Below are positions 22,921 through 31,282 of a stretch of DNA of 48,185 nt, piece by piece; position 1 is the stretch's first letter, and each line of letters opens with the position of its first letter. The DNA comes from Bacillota bacterium. Its GTDB lineage: Bacteria > Bacillota > Clostridia > Lachnospirales > Lachnospiraceae. The notes beneath the pieces were generated by a model. That model was given only the letters and a program-made list of their open reading frames with translations. It was not told where the DNA came from and did not search any database. The position numbers were made by a program, and so were the translations under genes. The DNA is taken from assembly GCA_030526045.1 (NCBI GenBank), contig JAUNDN010000018.1, positions 1 through 48,185 of the forward strand. Reading direction: 5' to 3'.

Positions 22921-23991
22921 ATGACAGGCAATGAAACAGGCATCCGCGAGAGCTGGCATGGAAAGCCATACTACTCGCTGGATGCCTATTGTAAAAATAC
23001 TTATGGAGAAAAACTGTATAAGACTTCCCTGGATGCCGGACTATCCTGCCCTAACAGAGACGGCACTCTGAGTACCGGCGGCTGCATTTTCTGCAGTGCC
23101 GGGGGAAGCGGCGATTTTGCTGCCAGAATCTCCTGTAGCCGCGATTTTGCTGCCGGGATTTCCTGCAACACGCCTTCCGGCCCAGAAACAGACAAGGATG
23201 CTGCCCTTAAAGCCTCTTTCCATCATGCTTATGCGCAAAGTCTGTCCCTACTTCAAAAGAAAGAAACCGGACATAAGTTTATTGCCTATTTTCAAGCCTA
23301 TACCAACACCTATGGTCCTGTTTCCTATTTGGAAAAAATATTTTCTCTTGCCTTAGAAGAGCCTACTGTTGCGGGTATTTCTATTGCGACCAGACCGGAT
23401 TGTATCAGCCCGGAAATTATGGAGTTGCTGATCCGATTAAAATCATCTTATGCCCCTAAATTTATCTGGATTGAGCTGGGGTTGCAGACAATTCATGAAA
23501 AAACCGCTGCCTTTATACGGCGCGCTTATACGCTTTCCTGCTTTACGGAATGCCTGAATCGTCTTCATGATGCAAATATTCCGGTAATCGTACATGTCAT
23601 TCTGGGACTGCCCGGTGAGACCAAAAGCAATATGCTTGAAACCATAGAATATCTGAACACTACTCCTGTTTCCGGCATCAAGCTGCAGCTCCTTCACATT
23701 CTGAAAGGCACCGATCTGGGACAACTGTATTTGGGAGCTCCCGATCAATATTGCAAGCTGAATTCCCTGGAAGAGTACCTGGATATCCTGATACCATGTA
23801 TCACCCACTTAAGACCTGATATCGTCATTCATCGTCTGACCGGTGATGCGCCGCGCGCTCTTTTGCTTGCTCCGCTCTTTAGCAGGAACAAACGCCTTGT
23901 TTTAAACACTCTTCATAAAAAAATGAAAGAGCAGAATGCATTTCAGGGGCAGTATTTTGAAGAAAGGAAGAAACCATGCACGATCCTTTGA
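22921..23991 (+). CDS. TIGR01212-family radical SAM protein (YhcC-like)
   Basis: 356-aa radical SAM protein. The iron-sulfur cysteines are in CPNRDGTLSTGGCIFC (about residues 43-58), the spaced form typical of this family. GISIATRPDCIS, WIELGLQTIHEKT and VIVHVILGLPGE follow, then the elongator-type C-terminal region (GIKLQLLHILKGTDL). The exact reaction is not established; related proteins are tied to tRNA or small-molecule modification. Directly after the cysteine motif, residues about 64-83 contain a ten-residue in-frame tandem duplication (GDFAARISCS then RDFAAGISCN), adding two cysteines. GAGGTGA precedes ATG 22921. The last 16 bases overlap the DUF4364 gene. Confidence 0.92.
   Translation: MTGNETGIRESWHGKPYYSLDAYCKNTYGEKLYKTSLDAGLSCPNRDGTLSTGGCIFCSAGGSGDFAARISCSRDFAAGISCNTPSGPETDKDAALKASFHHAYAQSLSLLQKKETGHKFIAYFQAYTNTYGPVSYLEKIFSLALEEPTVAGISIATRPDCISPEIMELLIRLKSSYAPKFIWIELGLQTIHEKTAAFIRRAYTLSCFTECLNRLHDANIPVIVHVILGLPGETKSNMLETIEYLNTTPVSGIKLQLLHILKGTDLGQLYLGAPDQYCKLNSLEEYLDILIPCITHLRPDIVIHRLTGDAPRALLLAPLFSRNKRLVLNTLHKKMKEQNAFQGQYFEERKKPCTIL
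23111..23170 (+). repeat. 30-bp in-frame tandem duplication in the radical SAM gene
   Basis: GCGATTTTGCTGCC occurs at 23111 and 23141, exactly 30 bp apart, with matching continuations (..TCTCCTGTAGC, ..TTTCCTGCAAC). Each unit encodes DFAA-x-ISC-x, so it adds ten residues without breaking the frame. Confidence 0.8.
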
Positions 23992-24488
23992 CGCTTTACA
24001 AATTGATTGTTCTATATATGCTCACCAGAGTTGATTTTCCTTTGACCAAGGCACAGGTTGGTGACTTTATTCTTGGAAAAGAATACACAAACTTCCTGAC
24101 TCTTCAGCAGGCGATCGGCGAGCTGATTGACGCAGGACTTGTCATGGCACAATCTATCCGCAACCGCACCCACCTTACCATCACCCGGGAAGGCCGGGAG
24201 ACATTAAGCTTCTTTCAAAATCAGATCAATGACAGTATCAAGACTGACATTGATGATTTCTTCCGCGAAAACGAAATTGAGCTTCGCAATGAAGTCTCCA
24301 TTCTGGCTGATTATTACAAGTCAACCTCCGGAGAATACGAAGCCCATCTTGTTGCAAAGGAAAAAAATATTGATTTGGTTAACATAACTATATCTGTTCC
24401 ATCCGAGGAGACTGCTGTTACTATCTGTGATAACTGGCAAAAGAAAAATCAGGATATTTATCAGTATCTGATCAGTCAGCTTTTCTGA
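23976..24488 (+). CDS. DUF4364 family protein (winged-helix-like)
   Basis: 170-aa protein matching the clostridial DUF4364 family: MHDPLTLYKLIVLYMLTRVDFPLTKAQ at the start, then a PadR-like winged helix (LQQAIGELIDAGLV ... RTHLTITREGRETL) and an alpha/beta C-terminal part (EVSILADYYKSTSGEYEAHLVAKEK). Likely a DNA-binding or regulatory protein; targets are unknown. AGGAAG precedes ATG 23976, which lies inside the end of the radical SAM gene, implying translational coupling. Only five bases separate its stop from the end of the convergent hybrid kinase gene, and I see no strong terminator between them. Confidence 0.88.
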   Translation: MHDPLTLYKLIVLYMLTRVDFPLTKAQVGDFILGKEYTNFLTLQQAIGELIDAGLVMAQSIRNRTHLTITREGRETLSFFQNQINDSIKTDIDDFFRENEIELRNEVSILADYYKSTSGEYEAHLVAKEKNIDLVNITISVPSEETAVTICDNWQKKNQDIYQYLISQLF

Positions 24489-24493
24489 TCAAA

Positions 24494-27214
24494 TTACAGC
24501 ATACCTTTAATCTTCTCTAATACAGTCTGATATAAGCTCAAAAACCTATCCCAGTTTTCATACAGGAAAGCTTCATCCTGCTCCTTTGCTGCCATTTCAT
24601 GCTTTAACGCCATTTTTGACAGTTCTTCGGCGCCTATCTGCAGTGAAGTGCTTTTGATTGCATGTGCAATAATGGCATAGTTCTTCCAATCACCCTGCCG
24701 GTAAAAATCAGGCAATTGTTTTAGATACTCCTGCCCCTGCTCCCAATAGGCCTTGAGCACTTCCGCATACATTGATTCATCACCATTGCAATACTGTATT
24801 GCCATATCCTTATTCAGATTTACCTTTTCTTCCTTCAACTCAGAAGGAATATAACGATTCAGGATCTGTTCAAGTTCCTCACCGTTTATCGGCTTGGACA
24901 AGTAGTCTGTAAAGCCTTCGCACAGATATCTCTTCCTGCTTCCGGAAACTGCGTTTGCCGTGAGTGCAATTACCTCTGTCTGCACATTCAAACCATCCTT
25001 GTCCTGTCTGAGCATATGAAGGGTTTCGATTCCATCCGGATCAGGCATCATGTGATCCAAAAATATTAAGTCATACTTTTTGGTTCTGCAGAGTTCAAGA
25101 CATTCCTGCCCTCCTGAGGCGGATTCTACTTTACTCCCTGTTCGTTTCAGCAAAGCTCTGAAAACCACAAGATTCATTTCATTGTCATCAACAACCAGCA
25201 CTGTGGCCTTAGGCGCATATAGCGGTACAGGAACTTCTGCCGGAGCACTGTTCCCGGAATCTTGTTCTTCCGCAATCACTGTTTCAATCTTTGATGCCTC
25301 TTGTGTATATTCCTCCCCATTCCCGCAAACAATTCCCTGCGGAAGCTCTACGGTAAATCGCGATCCCTTGCCATACTCACTCTGTACATTGATGGTTCCG
25401 TTCATTAGCTCCACAAGACGCTTTGTTATATTCAACCCCAGACCAGTCCCTTCAATCGAGCGGTTACGATTTATGTCCAATCTGGTAAAACTATCAAACA
25501 GCCTCTTTTGGTCCTCTTCGCGGATTCCCATGCCGGTATCCTCCACCGCCATGACAAGCCAATACAGATCATCCACTTCTTGCTTTCCGCTCACCTCAAG
25601 AGTAACACTTCCACCGGGCGTATACTTCACTGCATTTGTCAACAGATTATTCAGAATCTGTTTGATCCGCACCTGATCACCATAAAGAGTCTTCGGTATT
25701 TCCCCGTCAATCTTCACCTGTACCTGCAGCCCCTTCTTCTTCGCCTTCATCTGCAGAGTCTGACAAACATCCTTAAGGAGCTCATCCACTTGATAGTTTG
25801 CCTCTACTATTTCCAGCTTCCCGGCATCTATCTTTGAGAAATCCAGCACATCATTGATCAGAGCAAGTAGCATATCACCGGCCCGCCGAATGCTTTGCGC
25901 ATACTCACTGATGGTTTCATCCCTGTTTTCCCTCAGGATCATCTCGTTCATTCCCATGATCGTGTTGATAGGCGTTCTGATTTCATGAGACATGCTTGCT
26001 AAGAAATCCGCTTTGGACTTACCCATCATAACGGCAAGCTGTTTTTCCTTCTCCAGTCTGATAATCTCCTGCGCCGTCTGAATCGATGCCATGACGACCA
26101 AAATGAAAAGACCGAAGTTCATCATAATTCCTGTGGTTTTAATAAAACGTTGATACTGCCAGATCAGTTCCACGATCCCGCATACGATCATACCTAAAAA
26201 GCCTAACGAAATTAAATGGTATTCAGTAAGTCCTTTATGCCAGTCAATTATGATTGTGAGTGTCACAAAAAGGATTTCGATCATCAGAATAATATAGGTA
26301 AGCATTATCGTATCAATAAAATCATAGATCTCCAAAACCTGCAATCCCGTACTGATCACAAAATCAGCCACATTAGCAACACAAAGCAGCACATACCATT
26401 TTTGATATCTATGTGCCTGAATATAGTTAATATAAATCAGAAACGGCATCGGCAGCAGCATCAGGTAAAAGACTGCCATGTTCGCAATAATCGATGCATT
26501 GGGAAGGAAAAATTGACGAAGCTTGGATTCACTGAGAATCCACAAAGCGGCCAGCATAATGCCCCCTCCAAGGTACTGCAGTGCTATATTTCTGTGAAAG
26601 TAATACCGCAGAAATAGACCGATCATAATGCAGGCAACACTTAATATAAGCATGCAAAGGGCACACATTGTTTCTACTCCGTATACACGAAACAAATAAT
26701 TCCGAATATCTGCTCTTTCTCCAATATATACTTGATTCAAAAGGCCTGTATACCGGGAATCCGTCACGGTAACAAGACGCAATGTCTTTCCGGCATCACC
26801 GCTGTCAAGTACTGCAAACACATAGCGGCCTACGCTGTTCTTTCCAAACGGTCTGGTATCCTTAGTCGTATAGCTCTGGCGCAGCTTTCCATCTACAAAA
26901 ATTTCCATATCCTGCATGGCGCTGCGAAAGCACAGGCTGGTTTCAGGGGCAAGATTCTCCGGCAGCACAGTTTCCACAATAACAGCTTCCCCCCTCTGTG
27001 CCTCACATTCTCCCGGTACACTCACCGGCACACGCGTCCCATCCGGCAATAGCTGCTCCCACTCACCTTCAAAAAGCCTGCATCCTGCTGAACCGGATAC
27101 ATTTTCTGCCGGAAGCAGGCACTCTGCCAGCACAAGAAAAGCCAAAGCACCTGTAAGCAATACAATAAATATCCATTTGATTCCACACATCAAAGCATTT
27201 GTATTTTTACCCAC
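24494..27214 (-). CDS. hybrid sensor histidine kinase with 7TM/DISM-like sensor, receiver and HPt
   Basis: 906-aa phosphorelay kinase. TM1 (about 13-32) is followed by an extracellular DISM-like beta domain (about 45-170) and seven membrane helices (about 178-375). HisKA with His410 ([21 protein letters not shown]) and HATPase (NLLTNAVKYT, DTGMGIREED, EGTGLGLNITKRLV) come next. A receiver (about 670-790) has Asp720 (LIFLDHMMPDPDG) and Lys774, and an HPt domain (about 805-900) has His851 (AHAIKSTSLQIG). All phosphotransfer residues are present. Translation starts at GTG 27214 behind GGAGG. It follows the DUF5722 gene by 24 bases and probably shares its transcript. The 7TM/DISM fold often binds carbohydrates or carboxylates, which fits a neighbour that looks like a glycosidase (inference). 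Confidence 0.9.
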   Translation of the reverse strand: MGKNTNALMCGIKWIFIVLLTGALAFLVLAECLLPAENVSGSAGCRLFEGEWEQLLPDGTRVPVSVPGECEAQRGEAVIVETVLPENLAPETSLCFRSAMQDMEIFVDGKLRQSYTTKDTRPFGKNSVGRYVFAVLDSGDAGKTLRLVTVTDSRYTGLLNQVYIGERADIRNYLFRVYGVETMCALCMLILSVACIMIGLFLRYYFHRNIALQYLGGGIMLAALWILSESKLRQFFLPNASIIANMAVFYLMLLPMPFLIYINYIQAHRYQKWYVLLCVANVADFVISTGLQVLEIYDFIDTIMLTYIILMIEILFVTLTIIIDWHKGLTEYHLISLGFLGMIVCGIVELIWQYQRFIKTTGIMMNFGLFILVVMASIQTAQEIIRLEKEKQLAVMMGKSKADFLASMSHEIRTPINTIMGMNEMILRENRDETISEYAQSIRRAGDMLLALINDVLDFSKIDAGKLEIVEANYQVDELLKDVCQTLQMKAKKKGLQVQVKIDGEIPKTLYGDQVRIKQILNNLLTNAVKYTPGGSVTLEVSGKQEVDDLYWLVMAVEDTGMGIREEDQKRLFDSFTRLDINRNRSIEGTGLGLNITKRLVELMNGTINVQSEYGKGSRFTVELPQGIVCGNGEEYTQEASKIETVIAEEQDSGNSAPAEVPVPLYAPKATVLVVDDNEMNLVVFRALLKRTGSKVESASGGQECLELCRTKKYDLIFLDHMMPDPDGIETLHMLRQDKDGLNVQTEVIALTANAVSGSRKRYLCEGFTDYLSKPINGEELEQILNRYIPSELKEEKVNLNKDMAIQYCNGDESMYAEVLKAYWEQGQEYLKQLPDFYRQGDWKNYAIIAHAIKSTSLQIGAEELSKMALKHEMAAKEQDEAFLYENWDRFLSLYQTVLEKIKGML

Positions 27215-27238
27215 TTTTCCCCTCCGGTTTACGATCCT

Positions 27239-29080
27239 TTATCTGATGATTTCGCTCCAGCTTGAAATTCCGATCAAGGCCTTTGCAAAATCCGTATACT
27301 GTGCATGCTGTGGCGTATCAATGTACTTAAACACATTATAGATCTGTCTCTGTCCACCGCCCGAATTGTAAAGGCCGAAGGACAGCCCCTGGGCAACCTC
27401 CTCAGGTGCATCTGTCTGGCGGTTCAACAGGAATCCGTCAATTTCCGGATACGCCTCCATCTTATAATAAGCATATGCATAAGCTGCTGCCTGAACTGCT
27501 TCACCTGCCTGTGCCGTGTAGCCAAGCTCACTTAGCAGAATGCTTCTGGTCCTTCCGTCAGAAGTCTTGAATTGATCCTGCCGCAGATAATTGACCAATA
27601 CTTCTATATTCGCCATTGTCATCATAGAGCTGCCTGCATTGTGTTGCACATATTTGGAGGCCTTCCATATCCTTGCCTCTGTCAGCGGCACATTGTAGGG
27701 GTGCTGTGCCATTCCCCAGTCAATATTTCCCTTGGAAGATATATTCGCATTAAACACATCCAGGACATCTCTCGCATCATAGTTGGTGTTATTCTTAATA
27801 TTGCGGTCCCATTGCTGGTCAAGGGAAATATAGACCCTTGCACTGCTGCTCATACTCTTAATCGCCGTATAGAACACACGGAACGCCTTGGCGTACTCCT
27901 CCACATAGGTGTTGATGTCCGTATGCGCCATATAGTTCCATTCCTTGCGGGCATTAATCTCATTGGCAATGACCCAGTTGGAAATTCTTCCATGCGTATT
28001 ATCGGAATAGCGGTCAGCAAGGAAAGCACCAATTGCAGCCATATACTCTACCCCTGATTCTTCAGCACCGTTGAATGCATAATAGGGCGCTGAGCCCCCG
28101 CTTCTGGCATTGGGATGAATCAGCTGCGGATAGGCCGGGGAATAATTATTCAGAAGAATCGCCGTTGAGGTAATTCCCTTGGCAGTCAACGTACTGAATA
28201 CCAGATCATATTCTGCCACCACCTGTCCGTTAAAGGTATAGGTCTTTCCATTATAGGTATATTGAATCGTCGGATAGGCAGGATTGCTGGTAGGTCCCAG
28301 CAGTCTTGCAACCGGAATATTGTAAGCTGCCTGTTTGACTCCCAGATTGTCAAGTTCATTGCCCCTCAGCTTATTGGGATCAACCAGAAGTCCCTTGATA
28401 GAGGCAGGCTGCATATATACTGAGGAGTGCTTAGCAATCGCCTCCGGATTGGTGATATAGCTGGGTGTGCTGACCTGTACATACTTTCCGTCGAGCTTCA
28501 CTGCCACCACAAATTTCTTGTACAAACGGCTGCCGGACATATTATGATTAAGTGCCGCGGTCAGTACGATCTCAGTATCCTTATATTCTCTGTCAAGATA
28601 TTCGCTGTCCTCTGAAATCCCATTCTCATAAGTGTTCAGCGCAAACAGATAATAATACTTATCATCACTCTTAGGGATTCCGTCTCCTGTGACAGTAACA
28701 GAAACTCTTCCTGTTTCCGTTTTGATCACGCACTCAGTGATTTGGGCAAAATTTGCCCGATTCTCTTCTGTCAGTTCATGAGTTGCCGGTCTTTGCTTAA
28801 AGTTGTCAAGTACTGCACCTCCTGCCGTAACAATGTGATTCACGACATCACTACCAAGATCAGGTCCTACCGGCTCAGGCTGTGTTTCCTCCTGTGCTAC
28901 GGGCTGTTCCGGTTCCGGAAGCGGTTCCGGTTCTTCTCCCCGAAATACAAAAAATACGGTGAGCCCCACTCCCGCCAGTAGGATTACGCCTGCCAAAAGG
29001 AGCGCGATAATCAAAAGCTTAGGCTTACGTTCAACTCTATTCTTCGCCGGTTTTCTTTTCTTTCCGGTGTTTAATTCCAT
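27239..29080 (-). CDS. DUF5722 membrane-anchored glycoside-hydrolase-like protein
   Basis: 613-aa protein with one N-terminal membrane helix (about 25-50, preceded by KKRKPAKNRVERKPK) and a Glu/Pro-rich spacer (about 52-75). A beta-sandwich region (about 95-215) leads into a TIM-barrel-like domain (about 240-610). Likely catalytic acids are the Glu in WVIANEINARKEW (acid/base) and in ILLSELGYTAQ (nucleophile), as in clan GH-A glycosidases. WGMAQHPYNVPL and IDGFLLNRQTD are further conserved parts. The substrate is unknown. The lack of a lipobox suggests a signal-anchor, holding the enzyme outside the cell. It is 23 bases after rarA and 24 before the hybrid kinase gene. Confidence 0.85.
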   Translation of the reverse strand: MELNTGKKRKPAKNRVERKPKLLIIALLLAGVILLAGVGLTVFFVFRGEEPEPLPEPEQPVAQEETQPEPVGPDLGSDVVNHIVTAGGAVLDNFKQRPATHELTEENRANFAQITECVIKTETGRVSVTVTGDGIPKSDDKYYYLFALNTYENGISEDSEYLDREYKDTEIVLTAALNHNMSGSRLYKKFVVAVKLDGKYVQVSTPSYITNPEAIAKHSSVYMQPASIKGLLVDPNKLRGNELDNLGVKQAAYNIPVARLLGPTSNPAYPTIQYTYNGKTYTFNGQVVAEYDLVFSTLTAKGITSTAILLNNYSPAYPQLIHPNARSGGSAPYYAFNGAEESGVEYMAAIGAFLADRYSDNTHGRISNWVIANEINARKEWNYMAHTDINTYVEEYAKAFRVFYTAIKSMSSSARVYISLDQQWDRNIKNNTNYDARDVLDVFNANISSKGNIDWGMAQHPYNVPLTEARIWKASKYVQHNAGSSMMTMANIEVLVNYLRQDQFKTSDGRTRSILLSELGYTAQAGEAVQAAAYAYAYYKMEAYPEIDGFLLNRQTDAPEEVAQGLSFGLYNSGGGQRQIYNVFKYIDTPQHAQYTDFAKALIGISSWSEIIR

Positions 29081-29103
29081 ATTGTCTCTCTCTTTCGTCT
29101 GAT

Positions 29104-30444
29104 TTATCTCCGGTCAGAGCCTTCCGCTTCCTTCTTAATTCGCTTCATATGCTCTTTTATCTTGATCTCATATCCGTTCCCCGACGGATGATAGAATTCT
29201 TTTCCGGTAAGTTCATAGGGCAAATATTGCTGGCGCACATAGTTATTGGGATAATCATGGGCATATAAATACCCCGTACCATGTCCCAGCTTAGCAGCTC
29301 CTTTATAGTGGGCATCCTGCAAATGGGTAGGAATGGGCAGATTTCCGGTTTCCTCCACCGTCTGCATCGCTTCCCCGATGGCACACACACAGGCGTTGCT
29401 CTTAGGCGCACTTGCAACATACATTGCTGCCTGTGCCAGAATGATCTGTGCCTCCGGCATTCCGATCCGCTCCACTGCAAGGGATGCATTGGTTGCCACC
29501 ACAAGAGCCTGCGGATCTGCAATTCCCACATCCTCCGCCGCGCAGATCATGATTCTCCTTGCAATAAAAGTAACACTTTCTCCCGCATAGAGCATCCGTG
29601 CAAGATAGTAGACTGCCGCATCGGGATCAGAACCTCTCATGCTCTTAATAAAGGCCGAAACCGTGTCGTAATGGTTGTCACCGGTCTTATCATATCGCAC
29701 CGCCCGCTTCTGAATACATTCCTGTGCAACATCAAGCGTGATATGTATTTTACCGTCCCCACTGCGCTGCGTCGTCATGATGCCAAGCTCTATGGCATTC
29801 AGGGCATGCCTTGCATCCCCTCCTGCAAGGTCTGCAAGGAATTCCATAGCATCCTCTTCCAGTACCGCATCATAGGAGCCCATACCCTTCTCCTTATCAT
29901 AGACAGCCCTTTTGAGCAGTTCCTTGATATCCTCACGGCTTAAGGGCTTTAGCTCAAAAATAATGGAACGGGAAATTAATGCGCTGTTTACCTCGAAATA
30001 GGGGTTTTCTGTGGTTGCACCAATCAGAATAATGGTCCCGTCCTCCACAAACGGCAACAGATAATCCTGCTGTCCCTTGTTAAACCTATGAATCTCATCG
30101 ATAAAGAGGATCGTCTTTTTCCCGTACATGCCCTGGGTATCCTTGGCTGCGTTAACGACCTCCTCCATATCCTTTTTGCCTGCAACTGTTGCATTGATCT
30201 GCGTAAATTCCGCACTGGTTGTATTGGCAATGACCTTCGCCAGCGTTGTCTTGCCGGTTCCCGGCGGGCCATAAAAAATGATGGAGCTTAGCTTATCCGC
30301 CTGAATGGCACGGTAAAGGAGCTTGTCCTTACCGATGATATGCTGCTGCCCCACCACCTCATCCAGTGTCGTCGGCCGCAATCTCGCCGCCAGCGGAGAC
30401 TCTTTTTCCATGTTAGCAGATCGCATATATTCAAACAAATCCAT
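29104..30444 (-). CDS. rarA: replication-associated recombination protein A
   Basis: 446-aa AAA+ ATPase of the RarA/MgsA/WRNIP1 family, which acts at stalled replication forks. Walker A is GPPGTGKTTLAK near residue 60, Walker B ILFIDEIHRFNKGQQD near 113, sensor 1 IGATTENPYFEVN near 140, and the C-terminal tetramerisation region contains RGSDPDAAVYYLARML and HYKGAAKLGHG. AAGG lies about 11 bases before ATG 30444. Its own promoter (30476-30504) overlaps the end of the phosphopantetheinyl transferase gene. Confidence 0.96.
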   Translation of the reverse strand: MDLFEYMRSANMEKESPLAARLRPTTLDEVVGQQHIIGKDKLLYRAIQADKLSSIIFYGPPGTGKTTLAKVIANTTSAEFTQINATVAGKKDMEEVVNAAKDTQGMYGKKTILFIDEIHRFNKGQQDYLLPFVEDGTIILIGATTENPYFEVNSALISRSIIFELKPLSREDIKELLKRAVYDKEKGMGSYDAVLEEDAMEFLADLAGGDARHALNAIELGIMTTQRSGDGKIHITLDVAQECIQKRAVRYDKTGDNHYDTVSAFIKSMRGSDPDAAVYYLARMLYAGESVTFIARRIMICAAEDVGIADPQALVVATNASLAVERIGMPEAQIILAQAAMYVASAPKSNACVCAIGEAMQTVEETGNLPIPTHLQDAHYKGAAKLGHGTGYLYAHDYPNNYVRQQYLPYELTGKEFYHPSGNGYEIKIKEHMKRIKKEAEGSDRR

Positions 30445-30475
30445 AAATCATCAACCTTTACTGCATATATACAAG

Positions 30476-30504
30476 ATTATACCTTATTTATAGTCTGTCG
30501 CCAA
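30476..30504 (-). promoter_or_regulatory. sigma-A promoter of rarA
   Basis: TTGGCG (30504-30499), 17-bp spacer, TATAAT (30481-30476); the start codon of rarA is about 25 bases after the predicted transcript start. Confidence 0.6.
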
Positions 30505-31164
30505 TAAGGTTTTGGTCAGTTTTTCGGCTATTTTGGGTGCTGCGGCGCAGCAGGCATAGCAGTAGCCGTCCTTAATATCGTATTCCCTGAAAAAATAATC
30601 TCCATCAGTCCCGTTATACTGCTTCACAGAAATTCCATTTTCCCGGATATCAATGCAGAAGCTGTCAAGCGGAAACGACATTCCCTGTCCTGTCACCTTC
30701 AAAAAGCTTTCCTTCAGTGTCCAGAAACGAAAAAACAATTCCTGCCTCTCCCGTACCGACCCCGGACGAAGTATCTGCTCATATTCCTCCTCGTGGAAAA
30801 AGCGTTTGGCTATCTTAAAATCTGTATCCTTGATTTTCTCGACGTCACACCCCACCTCACAGTCTCCGATGGCACACATAACACGCTCTCCCGAATGGGA
30901 AAGATTAAAAAAAACAGAAGGATAATCCCTAAGAAAAGGTTTGCCGTTCTCCCCGTAGGAAAGTGCAGGCTCTCTGTCACAGATTCCCCAATCCCGAAGT
31001 CCCTTTTGCAAAAGAGCAAAGGCTCCAAGGGATAGCCGTTTGTCCTTTTCAAATCGCATTCTGTCAATCTTCTTTTGACGATGCTCCGGTACCAAAGCAT
31101 ACAGCCTTTCAAAAAGAGCAGAGTTATTTAATTCCTCCACATTTGCAACGTAAGTCTTAATCAT
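30484..31164 (-). CDS. Sfp-type 4'-phosphopantetheinyl transferase
   Basis: 226-aa enzyme that moves phosphopantetheine from CoA to a serine of carrier proteins. Both family motifs are intact: the Mg-binding GCDVEKIKDTDFKIAKRFF (about residues 109-127) and FRFWTLKESFLKVTGQGM (about 146-163), and SLGAFALLQKGL, SYGENGKPFL and FNLSHSGERVMCAIG complete the fold. The length fits the Sfp pseudo-dimer type used for secondary metabolism or for all carriers. No NRPS or PKS genes are in view. GAGG lies seven bases before ATG 31164. Confidence 0.92.
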   Translation of the reverse strand: MIKTYVANVEELNNSALFERLYALVPEHRQKKIDRMRFEKDKRLSLGAFALLQKGLRDWGICDREPALSYGENGKPFLRDYPSVFFNLSHSGERVMCAIGDCEVGCDVEKIKDTDFKIAKRFFHEEEYEQILRPGSVRERQELFFRFWTLKESFLKVTGQGMSFPLDSFCIDIRENGISVKQYNGTDGDYFFREYDIKDGYCYACCAAAPKIAEKLTKTLLATDYK

Positions 31165-31204
31165 GAAATTTCCTCAAGCCATTTTAAATTTATCTGTATT
31201 TTCC

Positions 31205-31239
31205 CTTAAAAAGGGGCAGGCTTCTTTGCCTGCCCCTTT
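31205..31239 (-). terminator. strong rho-independent terminator after the chemoreceptor gene
   Basis: A perfect 12-bp stem (AAAGGGGCAGGC with GCCTGCCCCTTT, 6-base loop, 31210-31239) followed by T residues on the minus strand. It ends the chemoreceptor transcript before the phosphopantetheinyl transferase gene. Confidence 0.9.
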
Positions 31240-31282
31240 CAGATCCTGTTCCTTACTATCCGATTGCAAGGCTTACCGGCAA

